DNA from: Erodium maritimum
Taxonomy: Eukaryota; Streptophyta; Magnoliopsida; Geraniales; Geraniaceae
Assembly (NCBI GenBank): GCA_963921825.1
Contig: OY997591.1
Span: 21,323,515-21,387,514, forward strand
Length of the DNA stretch: 64,000 bases
Direction of reading: 5' to 3'
The notes beneath the pieces were generated by a model. The model was not told the DNA's origin. It saw nothing but the letters and a program-made list of their open reading frames with translations, and made no database searches. This document shows, piece after piece, positions 11,920-24,000 of the stretch (position 1 is its first letter; each line of letters starts with the position of its first letter). The position numbers were made by a program, and so were the translations under genes.

Positions 11920-13031
11920 TTATTTCAGCGATGGACAAGATCTCACAACAGGAAGTCGTACCTCTGATGTCGTATTTGTACTAAATAAGATGGATGATTT
12001 TTGGAGATTTAGCACATGACCCAAGAGATTGCCGAACATATTTAGAATACTATTAATATGACGTGCCTCCTCTGGAGTGGCCTGACAGAAAATGTAATAG
12101 TCACCAGCGAAAAACATGTGTGAGACTTCAGGTGCCCCTCTTACATCTTTGATCTCATGTATACGCCCCACTTTTTGGGCTTCTTGGAGAAGATGAGAGA
12201 GATCTTCCGTGCATAAGAGAAACAGATAAGGCGATAGTGGGTAACCCTATCTAATTCCCCAACTCGGTTGCTGGGCTGGCGTATCACGGCCTCCCGACAT
12301 GATGGAGTAATTAACCGTTCCCAAGCAAGTAGCTATCAGAGTGGTCCATTCAGACGAGAATCCCAATCGGGTCATTACCGTTAGCAAGTAGTCCCATAAG
12401 CCTTGCTCATGTCGAGCTTTAGTGTCATATAACCCATTGCGCCCAATCTCTTCCTTTTCAAATAATGGATGACTTCGAAGGATATTATCACAATGTCCTG
12501 GACACACCGACCAGGTATAAAAGCCCCCTGGGTTTCAGAGTTAACACGATGAAGAAGATGACGGAGCCTGTTTTCCAAGACCTTGTATAAGATCCTGAAT
12601 ATAACGTTACAAAGTGCAATTGGACAAAGATCTGTAACTAATTCTAGGGCCTGTTTCTTGGGAATCAAAACTATCGTCGTATCATTAACGCCCGGTCCAA
12701 GTTCCCTGACCTGTATCACCCCTTGAATAAATTTAATCACTTCATCCCCAACTATCGGCCAATAGTATTGATAAAATCGGGGGTTTAAACCATCGGGACC
12801 CGGAGCCTTATCTAGTCCCATCTGAAACACTGGCTTCCTTATTTCCTGAGTTGTTCCCGATGCCAGGAGAAGTGTATTATCATACTGAGTGATTCTTTCA
12901 TGTAGGTGAATGGGGAAGTCTAGCATGTTTGGGTTGGTAGACGTGAACAACTTAGAGAAGTAATCACTAATGAGAGTCCTCATACCTGAATCCCACATCA
13001 TCATGTCTCCCTGATCATTCCAAAGAGACAT
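11920..13031 (-). pseudogene. LINE A reverse transcriptase domain
   Basis: The frame at 12381-13031 has the plant LINE RT order: FSKLFTSTNPN, KAPGPDGLNPRFYQ, TIVLIPKK, PIALCNVIFRILYKVL, GAFIPGRCVQD and KLDMSKAY. The active-site block continues in other frames: LSPYLFLLCTEDLSHLL near 12200, then HMFFAGDYYIF near 12105, where L1 elements normally have FADD. Loss of the first catalytic aspartate plus frame breaks mean it cannot work. Positions 11323-11697 hold the following segment (WQDWDKLCQPKECGGMSFR). Confidence 0.85.
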
Positions 13032-14653
13032 GATAGCATTAACCTTTCTCCCATATCGTGTAGCCGCTTGAAAGAATTTCGTGTTCCTGTCACCCTCCGT
13101 AAGCCAATGTTTCTTTGCCCTCTAACGCCAGAATGCTTCCTGGGTGCACAACGCATTCTCATATTGAAGTTGGATGGCTGCCCTTTGATGGATACCCGGC
13201 CTGTCAGATCTACCATTCAGCTTTGCTATCTTTCGCTGACACCATTTGATATGATTGACATTTCATCTGAAATGATTACGTCCCCGGCTATCAAGTGTCA
13301 ATCCCACACCTATAATAGTATTTGTAATGGCCGAAGATGTTGATTTGTCCCATGTTAGCTCTATGAGTTCCCCACAGGCAGGATCTCGTATCCACTAGGA
13401 CTGGAACCAAAATTTCTGTTTACCCCGAAAGACTGCTTTATAAGCAAGGGATAGTAGTAACGGGCAGTGGTCAGACGTGGTTGTCCCTGTATTGCAGAGA
13501 ACAATGTCCGTCAAAGATGAGAAGAAAGATTCGGACATGAGAGCCATATCCAGTCACGATTAAATCCATCTCCTTGCTCCATGGCCCCGTGACCACGTGA
13601 ATGGATGCCCCGTCATTAGAAGGTCAATCAAATCTGGTTCCTCAACCACCTGGCAAAAATCTTGAATCAGGTTAGTCGAGTATGCCTCCCCTCCATGTGT
13701 CTCCCCTGGGTCAAGAATGTCATTAAAATCACTTATCACGATCCAATATGGTCAGGACAGGGTGTGCAATCTCCAGAGTATATCCTAGGTCTGATCCTTA
13801 TGGTTGCGGTCTGCTTCCCCATAAATTCTCGTGAGTCTAAAAATCTCATATCCCGGGATCTCAACCTCCACATCAATGTGGTGACCATCTTTCCCCCGCA
13901 ACTCCACTCATATACCTTGTACCCAGAACATCGCCACACCTCGTTGGGTATCTGATTTTGGCTCACATAGAAAACCACTGAAGCCCAATGATCTCGATAG
14001 CAGTCTAAAATTTTGTTCGGAGAGGATAGTTTCAGACAAAAAGAGGACATGGGATTATGATCCCTCAGCAGGTGACATAGTTGTTGTTTGTGCAGCCGAG
14101 ATCCCATCCCTTGACAATTCCACGCTAATACCCAAAAATCGGGTCTTATTCCAATCGAATCATGGTTGGGAAAAGGATCGATCCAGGGTTTGGCGTCTCT
14201 GGCCTTGTGGTCGCGGGTTCGGTTGGGGTAGCCCCACTAAAGAATTCGCTGAGGAGGAGGGAGGGGTCTACGAGTGATATCCAGTAGGTACTATGGACAG
14301 CACTAGGGTACAATCGGAAGACGTTGATGCAACCTAGGGGCGGCGGCGCCGTGGCGCAAGGCAGCTTAGATGTGGCGTGCAGCAGATGGGTGATGCATCT
14401 AAGGGGCGGCGGCGGTCGCAAAGGGAGGATGCAGGTCGGCGAGCGACCTGGAGGAATCAGACGAGGGCAAAAGGGCGGAGGGGATATCGATGGCACGCCA
14501 TTGCGGTGGAGGGTTGACGCCGGACATATGCCTAGAGATGTTGGATCGACCATACGACACTCCAGGCATTACAGCGGCGCTAGGGTTTTCCAGTTTCTGT
14601 TTGAGTGAGAGAATCTCCCACAAATTGGATTTTTTTAAAAAAAAATACCATTA

Positions 14654-14925
14654 CATTCAAATATATATTTTTTTATTCCGCTTTTTTCTTTTTATAATTT
14701 TTTTTATTTTTTCATTTTAAAAGAATAAAAAAAGAAAAATATTATATAATTGAAACTAATTTTTACAATAATTCTTATAATCATATTTTATATATTTATT
14801 TTTAATATTTTTAAAATATATATTATTTTTATTTCTCATTTTTCTTATAATAATTTTTTATTTCTTAATTTTTATTTTAACAGAATAAAAAATATATATT
14901 TTAAATTTTATTAAAAATCATATTA
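14654..14925. other. AT-rich spacer between two LINEs
   Basis: Almost pure A/T with no frame or repeat ends. It separates the 5' end of LINE A (after its TSD) from the abrupt 3' edge of LINE B. Confidence 0.6.
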
Positions 14926-17655
14926 TATTATAACTTCTCTTCCTGCCAGAGATAACAGTTTTCCTTCCCACGAACTAATTCGAGATAATACACAATCACC
15001 CAATAAGGCCATTCTTGCATTTCGGTTCCTACCAAGCATATTGGGGACCCCCAGATACATCGAGGCTGCAAAGGTCTCGGTTATAGAAAGAATATCACAA
15101 CAGGCTTGTCGCATTTCCAACGTTGTATTCGTGGTACACATAATAGACGATTTATCCGGATTTAGGACTTGTCCCGAGAGGTTGCCAAAAACGTGGAGAA
15201 TGTCTTGGATATGTTGTGCCTCGGTAGTGGTGGCCCTACAGAATATATAATATTCATCTGCAAAAAACATATGGGATATCTCTAGGCTCCTCGTGTGACC
15301 TTGACACCATAAAGAAGGTCTGCACCATGCGCTTTCTGTAGAAGGTGTGAGAGCCCTTCCATGAAAAGGAGAAACAAAATAGAGAGAGCGGATCACCTTG
15401 ACGTATACCTCGAGACGGTGTGATTTTAGGTGCTCTCCCCTGAGGTTATAGAATATGTGATTGTTTGCGTACAATAGGACATTAACTCTACCTAGTCTGA
15501 GGAAAAGCCCAGCCTAATCATAATATAGATCCATTCGACCCGATCATATGCTTAAATCATATCAAGCTTGAGATCCATACAACCAATCGCCCCATCTCGC
15601 TTATTTTTCATATGGTGTATAACCTCGAAAGAAAATAACGACATTATCTTGGATGCGCCTGCCTAGGATGAATGTGCCCTAAGTTTCTGATATGACTGTT
15701 TCTTAATACCTTGGATAATATTCGGAAAATCACATTACACAAAGAAATAGGTGATACGTTGGTAACCACGTTAAGATCCCATTTCTTGGGGATCAGGACA
15801 ATCGATGTATCATTCAGGTCTAGGTCGAAATCCCTGGTCTGGATAACCCTTTGAATAAATTTGATCACTTCATCGGCTAGTGTTGGTAGAAATGTGGGTT
15901 AAGCTCATCAGGACTTGGAGATTTATCTGGACCCATTTGAAAGACGGCGTGGTGAACTTCCTGGGCGGTTATTGGCTCTAGTAAGGATGCATTATCTGTT
16001 TGAGTGACCCGAGGGGATAATGTGAGGGGGAAGTCAGATAGATCCGGTTGACTGGAAGTAAACAGTTGAGTGAAATAATTTGTAATGAGTTCTTTCATTC
16101 TCGATTCCCACGTTACCATGGTACCAAGAGCGTTCTTAAGGGCCACAACCGTATTCACTCATCTCCGATACGAAGACGAAGCCTGGAAGAATTTGTTGTT
16201 CTTGTCACCTTCTGCTAGCCAATGTTGCTTCGCTCTTTGGCGCCAGAAAGCCTATTGAACACATAAAACATTCTCGTATTGAATCTGGATTGCCTCCCTT
16301 CTATGGATCCATGCCCGATCAGTTCTTCTGTTAAGTTCTGCAGTCCTTCATTGACACCATTTAATATGGTTTACATTCTTCTTAAAGTGGTAGTGACCCC
16401 ATTTATCTAAAGAAGTCTCAACTCCCTTAATGACCTTCTTTATAGCAACCCCCAAGGATTTATTCCATGTCCTTTGTATGACAACCCACATTCTGGATCT
16501 TTGATCTACTGCGATTGAAAACGGAACTTTGGTCGGCCCCGATCAAGGACTTTCCTGACCAATGAGAGCAGAAAAGGCCAATGATCCGAAGTGGTGACCC
16601 CAGTACTGCGAAAATCCAGGTCTGGCAAGGAAGAGAAAAACGAGTCAGTGATTAGGGCTCTATCCAATCGCGATTGGATCCTCCGACGGGGCGTTAGGCC
16701 CCGAAACCATGTGAGTTAATGCCTCATCATTGGGACATCAATGAGGTCTAAGTCCTCTACCACCTAACAGAAACCATAAACCAGATTCGCTAGGTAGGAT
16801 CCCCCTCATATAATTTCATCCAGATTGAGAATGCTACTGAAGTCCCCAATAATAATCCAATTTGGCCGGGAGGAATTGTGAAGATGTCTCAATAGATCCC
16901 AGGTTCGATTCCGGTTGCCCCGACAAGCTTCGTCGTATATACTAGTAAGATGAATGTCATCATGACCTAGGGCGGAGACTTCCACATTAATGTGATGCCC
17001 ATCCTTGGCACGAAGATCCACTGCAATACCGTTTGTCCAAAATAGAGCAGGCCCCCGCTGATTATCAGATTTTGGCTCACACATGTGACCCCTAAACCCC
17101 AACGACCGTGAGAGAAGCAGACACTATTTGGTAGATAATATCGTCTCCGAGAGAAACAGAATGTGAGGCCGATGATCCTTGAGGAGGTGGCACAACTGTT
17201 GTTTGTGAAGTGTAGAGCCCATTCCATTGGTAGTTCCATGCCAAGACTCTGAAATCAGGTTTCCCCGGGAATGGGTTTGGATTGGGGATTGTCCTAGAGT
17301 CCGGGTCTAGGCGCCTTTAATATTGGGGTCTGGAAGTCAGTTGAGCAGGTACTGAGTCCACAACCGAGATCCCGAATTGGTCTAACGACGAGGTAGATTG
17401 GGTTGGAGAAGATTGGGTAGGCGATAAAGGTTGATTGCGAGGAGGCGAGGCATGGATTGTTGGTGAATCGATTTGTGATGGGGAAGAATGATGACCAGAC
17501 ATATGGCGGAGTAGATGACTTGTGGAGGGTCTCACGATGGAGGAGGAGGGACGCCATGTCGACGAAGCGATGTCACCGGATCCAAGCCGGGAGGATCGGG
17601 GCCTTTCTCGGTAGGAAGATCCTTTTAGAGCTAGCGACGGTGAAACCCTAAAGAG
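14926..17655 (-). mobile_element. L1-type LINE B, missing its 3' part
   Basis: A second minus-strand LINE, related to LINE A. In 5' to 3' order: a proline/serine-rich leader (17294-17557), endonuclease pieces (16806-17239; SHGRWGLGVTCVSQNLIISG, VDLRAKDGHHINVEVSA, NWIIIGDFSSILNLDEI), and RT (15644-16158 then 14923-15474: KSPSPDELNPHFYQH, TSIVLIPKKWDL, MFFADEYYIFC). It stops within SSWEGKLLSLAGREVII, so zf-RVT and RNase H are absent and no poly(A) tail is seen. LINEs are usually truncated at the 5' end, so this is unusual and probably reflects a later deletion. Several stops and frameshifts are present. Confidence 0.8.
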
Positions 17656-18051
17656 CGGTTCATCATACCAAAATTATAAGATTATAATTTTTTGATTGTC
17701 TTTAATCGAGACTAAAGAAAAATATTATCTTATATTTTTTGTAATTTATTGAGTATTAATTTAAATTTTTATATTTTATTAATAAGTAAATACGAGTAAT
17801 TTGATACTTAAATATAATTTAGACATTCACAGATTATGGTGGACAAGAATATAACTATTGTTTTTCCGAAGTAAATGTCATATTTCGGTGACCTGCGTAC
17901 ACGGTACAGTACAGTATATAAATAAATAGTAGTTGGAGTAGACCAGTTAAAAATAAAATAGAGCGTCCTCTTTCAGTGTGCATCGTAGATTCCCCAGAAG
18001 ACCGGGAAAGAAAAAACATATCGGCAGTCCCCTTCGTTTCAGCAGCTAGCA
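17656..18051 (+). promoter_or_regulatory. MMT promoter and 5' UTR
   Basis: A TATA box, tatataaata, lies at 17915-17924, about 130 bp before the start codon, so transcription probably begins near 17950. The remaining sequence is AT-rich up to the edge of LINE B at about 17655, giving the gene less than 400 bp of non-transposon upstream DNA. Confidence 0.65.
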
Positions 18052-21000
18052 ATGGCGGCCAACGGCGGTTCAACCGTGGATGACTTCCTGAAGCAGTGCG
18101 CTCAGTCCGGCGACGCCGCCTACGCTGCCTTCAGATCGGTGCTCGAGAGGCTCGAAGATCCCACAACCCGCACCCATGCCAGAATCTTCCTCTCCGACCT
18201 GCGGAAGCGATTCCCCACCAAAGAAGCCGCCGATCAATGCATGCTCAAGTTTCACTTCAACATCCAAGACATCTTCCTCGATCAATTTGATGGTATGGCT
18301 CTCTCTCTCCATCCATTTCCATGTGTATGTCTCTTACGATTTTTTACTCTGATAACCGTATTACTCTGTTTGGCTTCCGAGAAAACGGAGCTAGAATCAA
18401 AATGTTAATTGAATTCGGTTCATTGCAGTATTTTGTGTTTTTTTTTTCTCCAATCGATTCGATGAGATTCTTAGTTACCGTGATGCGATTTGTTATTTTG
18501 CTTTTGGCATTTCCTCCTTCATTTTTCGAGGTTCACCTAATGCTATCACTTTCATTTTATAGTTTTCAGTTTCCAAGAAATAGGATATGCTACTAAGCTG
18601 ACGTCACTAGCGTATTATTATCTGTTAGTATACAATATTTATGATACACACAAAGCAACAAACATTTGCTTGATTTAGTTTTTGTCATCTTCACAGCAAT
18701 CAGTGTTGTGGATATGATACTATAATGTTTGTCCTTTTTTTTGGGAAATCCATTTAGCCCATAGGGACACTAATACTAATCAGGACCTAACACAGCAATG
18801 AAGGATAAATCCATGACTGTTAGTAGAACAAATCACAGATTTATCTCTAACCCATTTTCGGGTTCAAAACATTCATTGTTGTCCAAGATGAAGCTGCAAT
18901 CTGGAAAAGAATTCACAATTTCTTGATAGATTGGGACAACCTTATGTGATCATATCAGCTCTTAGTTCTTGTGTATCTTCCCGATTCTAATACTTAGGGT
19001 TCTTGGTTGCTTTAATTGGATCACAATTCGTAAGGAATCTTTAATAATCTCTGGTATCCGTTAATGCCTTATCTTTCACATATCAGGCTATCAAGAGAGG
19101 AAGAAATTTACAATGATGGTGATCCCCAGCATTTTTGTCCCAGAGGACTGGTCCTTCACTTTCTATGAAGGACTGAATAGACATCCAGACTCTATCTTCA
19201 AGGACAAGGTTGTTACTGAGCTTGGCTGTGGAAATGGATGGATAACCATTGCAATTGCTGAGAAGTGGTTGCCTCTCAAGGTTGTTACGTTGCCCTTTTC
19301 TGACTTCTACCTTATGGGATTGACTAAGACCACTCATTTGCATTTGTTCTTCTCAGTACATTTAGGTGATCTGCTTTCAGGTTCACCTATAGCTTTTTGC
19401 AAACATGTTGAAGTTGGCTTTGGTCATGTAATCAGTATTGTTGTAAAGCTTGTTTCTTATAGCATCTTGTTTCATACGTATGATATTTTTCAGGTGTATG
19501 GCCTTGATATTAATCCAAGGGCTGTAAAGGTTTCCTGGATAAACTTGTACTTGAATGCTCTCGATGATGAAGGCCAACCCATTTATGACGCAGAGAAGAA
19601 AACATTATTGGACAGGGTGGAGTTTCATGAATCTGACCTTCTTTCTTATTGTAGAGAGCATGACATAACACTTGACCGAATTGTTGGGTGCATACCTCAG
19701 GTATTCTCATTATGGGAAATTCATACAGCATTTTCTTCAATTAGTCAATTTGCTTATTTAATTTTAGTGCATGAAACTTCTGTGAACTTAGTGTTAACTT
19801 TGATGGCAAGTTGGTTGGGTGGTACTCCTATTATCCTCTTCTTGAACTCTTTTCTCTGTTTATTTTTCTCTCTTATAAATATAATTTTCAACTTTTCTTA
19901 TTTGATTCTTGTTGTTTGGTTGATATTGCAGATTCTTAACCCAAATCCAGATGCCATGTCAAAAATGATTACAGAAAATGCAAGTGAAGAATTTCTGCAT
20001 TCACTGAGTAATTATTGTGCACTTCAGGTATAAGAGATTCTGAGTAGCTTGACATTGATGTAGATACATAGTTATTAGCAAATTATTTCTTTCTTTTTGC
20101 TAATTCAAAATTGGTATTTGTTTTCTAAGTTCAAATATGTTTATGAATGTATTAAGTCATGATTCCCTTACAGTTTGTTGGTTTGTTCTCGTGACTTTTT
20201 TTTGTAGGGTTTCGTTGAGGATCAGTTTGGCTTAGGTCTAATTGCTAGAGCTGTTGAGGAAGGGATAGCTGTAATTAAACCTACAGGGATTATGATCTTT
20301 AATATGGGAGGGCGTCCAGGACAAGGTGTATGTAAACGGTTGTTTGAACGACGTGGTTTTCGTATTAACAAACTTTGGCAAACTAAAGTAATTCAGGCAA
20401 GTTGACCTCTTACTTCATTAATTTATATATTTTCTCAAAGAAAGCACTCTTGACATTTCGTGTTACAGGCTGCTGATACGGATATTTCAGCCTTGGTTGA
20501 AATTGAGAAGAATAGTCCACATCGATTTGAATTCTTCATGGGGCTTGCTGGAGATCAGCCTATTTGTGCTCGAACAGCATGGGCCTATGGAAAGACTGGT
20601 GGAAGTATTTCTCATGCTTTGTCGGTTTATAGTTGTGAACTTCGCATGCCAACTCAGGTAGGTATTTGCATTTGAATTTGTGCAATTACCGAAGAGATGT
20701 TTCTTACTGCATCTGGCGGGAAAGGAGTTAAACAGATATCGTTTCAATGAACTGATAGGTCAAGACAATTTTTGGGTTTCTTAAAAATGGCTACCAAGAT
20801 ATCAGCAATTCCTTAGATTTATCTTTTGAAGATGATTCTGTTGCCGATGAGAAGATTCCATTTCTAGCTTATCTGGCCACTGTCTTGAAGGAGAGTTCAT
20901 TTCTTCGGTATGAGCCACCTACTGGAAGCAAAAGATTTCGCAATCTCATAGCAAGTTTCATGAAAACATACCACCACATTCCCCTTATTTCCGATGTAAG

Positions 21001-24000
21001 TTATTGACCATAAATTTATTTTAATGTAATGATTTTTTTCTTGGTATGTATGGTTGTATTTGATACTCCTATTGGTTCAGATAGGCTATTCCAAACTAAA
21101 TGATCCAACAGCATTTATTGTTAGCTAGCATATTTGAATGCCCGATATCTATTTTATCCTTTTCAGGTGCAAATAACTTTGCTCTAGGCTCTAGGTAAAA
21201 GAAATTCTCGTTAATGGGACGTTGTATTGGCTGAGAATTACGACTTTAGTTTTTTTTGTCTTAGCAAGACAGTGTCATTGATGTAGTTTATACTTTATCC
21301 TACCCAAGTGGCATCATAGGAATATTAGTGTGTGTGCAGTAATGCATAAGTTAAAACAACACCATATGTGACTAAAGGTGTTTGTATTATTCATGCATCT
21401 TCCTTTTAAGTGAAGCTTCGACTACTGTTTTGAAAATTCAGAGTTCAACAGGACCTCCATCTAAATTTTTGTGTGACTAGTTCTTTGGATTACAGGATAT
21501 GATGATGGTAATTGGTTTAGGTCTATCCATATGGCAACACATTCCTTTCTCTATCCAAATGACAATGTACTACAAAACCAATTCATTATTGTTTTGTTGT
21601 ATATATGAAAAACGAAAATATACATTAAATGTGTATGTATTAGCTCCAAATGCCTCAGGGAATAGCCAAATTTGCATATGCCTTTCCCCTTCGTTGATAA
21701 GTGCTCATTATCAATTGCATGATTTTTGGAGTTCAAGAAACCCACCATAAAGGTCAGATGGCTGTAAAATGTTTACACTGTTCATGAGATCTGCGATGCA
21801 CTTCTTATATTTCTTTTGTCTAAATGGACTAAGTTAGAATAGAGTGTGCACTGTATCATAGTCAAGGACTGAAATAATTTGTTTTGCAGTTAAATGGATA
21901 ACATTAAACATATATAAATACTTGTATGGAAAGTTATTGCAAACTTGATGTTGTTTATGATTCCTTGGTGTGTAATATAAGCTACATTACTGACTTTCTT
22001 TTTACCTCTTTTTTTCTATGCAAGAATGTTGTTGTCTTTCCTTCAAGGGATGTGGCAATTGAGAATTCTCTTCAATTATTCTCACCTCGCCTTGCAATTG
22101 TTGATGAGCATCTGACCAGATACCTACCCAAGCAATGGTTAACCTCTTTGTCAATTGAGGTACTGTTTGTCGATAATGCAATCATCATTATTATTTTATG
22201 TACTTTAAAAAATGTTGTACTTCAGTTAAGATATAACTGAAACTTATGATTGTATTAGTTATCCTGTTCGCATCCAACATTAAAAAACACCTAAGAAACC
22301 CTAAGTGAAGATGTAACTATTTCTTGTAAAATTACTACTTTTTGGTTTGTTGTACCTTTTATCCACCTCCTGAATAAAGTATCTCTGAAATCTTGCTCTG
22401 GACGGGACTGTGAGCTAAGGAATTAGAATGAACAATGTTGTCCAGAGGCTTGAGATAAAACAAGGGGTGTTCAAACAAAACCGGAGTCGAAAAAACCCGA
22501 CCGAATCGGACCAAACCGAACCGTATTTTACACCGAACCGAATCAAACCGTGTAATATGCGGTTCTGAAATTGCCAAACCGAAGAAAATTGGTTTGGTTC
22601 TCGGTTTTCAGAAACAAGACCGTTGGTTAACCAAACCGGACCGGTCTTACTGTATATTTCCCAAAAAATTTAAGAATAGATGATCAAAGGGAGATTCGAA
22701 CATGGGATGACAAAGGGCAAAGACAGCGCCTTGAACATTGAGCTGCGTTGTTGTCTCTACTTGCCATCTTGCTATTAAAAATACATATAATATATAAGAC
22801 CAGAAAAGGAGTGCTAACACAGTCCCACATCGACGAAAAGATAAACCACATCCTGTCACTTCTCTATAAATTACACTATCGATTTTTACTGCCAGACACC
22901 AATCATAATTTTGGTTTGGGCTCAATATGTTGGCTTGACTTGGGCTCATATTTTGGGCATAGTTGAAATAATTTTTACAATATTTTTTATATAACGGCTC
23001 GGTTTGGATTGAACCGTAAACCGTTCAAAAACCGTTGGTTAAAAAACCGACCATTTATTTTTTAGTTGGGTATGGTCACGGTTCCAAGTCTTATAGAACC
23101 GGAGGTAGCGGTTTGGTTCTTAGCAACATGTTCCGGTCCGGTTAACCGGACTGTGAACACCCCTAGATAAAACTTTGGTCTTTCAAGAATTGGTTCTAAT
23201 TCTGCTGTTGTTGGCAGCTTCTTGTTTTCTGGCTCTTTTCCTTGGGCTCTTTGGTTCTTCTGTTTTTTTTCTTTTAGGAGACCTCTCTTTTAGTACAGAG
23301 TTGCTCTGCTTGTAAAACAAAATAAGGAAAATTCTTATTCATGTGCATTGTCTCACCGATTACTGTTGTGATGACTAACGAATGATCTTTGATGTAGAAA
23401 AATGGAGCTGATAATCCTTCTGGGGACATAATTACAGTCATTGAAGCACCACGCCAATCAGACTTGATGATAGAGCTAATAAAGAAGTTGAAGCCACAGG
23501 TGGTGGTTACTGGGATGGCTCATTTTGAGGCAGTTACTAGCTCGGCTTTCCAACACCTTTTAGACGTAACAAGAGATATAGGAGCTAGGCTTTTCTTGGA
23601 CATATCTGATCAGTTTGAGCTGTCCAGCCTCCCAGGCTCCAATGGGGTCCTGAAATATGTTGCAGGAACACGTCTACCCTCACATGCAGCTATTATATGT
23701 GGCCTTGTGAAAAATCAGGTAACCAACCAATTAATTCAGTCAGGTTAGCCCAAGTTAGTGTTTTTATCTGACAATAGGGAGCCACATAATAAACTTCTCT
23801 TTATTATCTTTACTTTTAGCTTGCTTTACATAACAGTTTCTTAGTGGTGGTAACCAAACACTGGTTGTTCTTGCAGGTTTATTCAGATTTAGAAGTGGCC
23901 TTTGTCATTTCAGAAGAAGAGGCCATCTTTAAGGCATTGTCAAAAACTGTAGAAGTACTAGAAGGGAGTACCGCACTAATTAGTCAATATTATTATGGCT

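Larger units (their letters stand above)
4097..14633 (-). mobile_element. L1-type LINE A, nearly full ORF2, split by a solo LTR
   Basis: This is a plant L1-like non-LTR retrotransposon on the minus strand. Without the inserted LTRs it is about 4.6 kb. Reading 5' to 3' it has a GC-rich leader with a proline-rich ORF (14146-14623), an endonuclease starting at the LAWNCQGMG motif near 14130, reverse transcriptase (about 11900-13031), a zf-RVT segment (10790-11032) and an RNase H-like end (4180-4533). A T7 run at 4097-4103 is the poly(A) tail in complement. Both sides carry a target copy, ttt(A)n taccatta, at 4079-4096 and 14634-14653, differing in A-run length. Several stops and frameshifts divide ORF2, so it is dead. 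A recognisable ORF1 with DUF4283 is not present. Confidence 0.85.
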
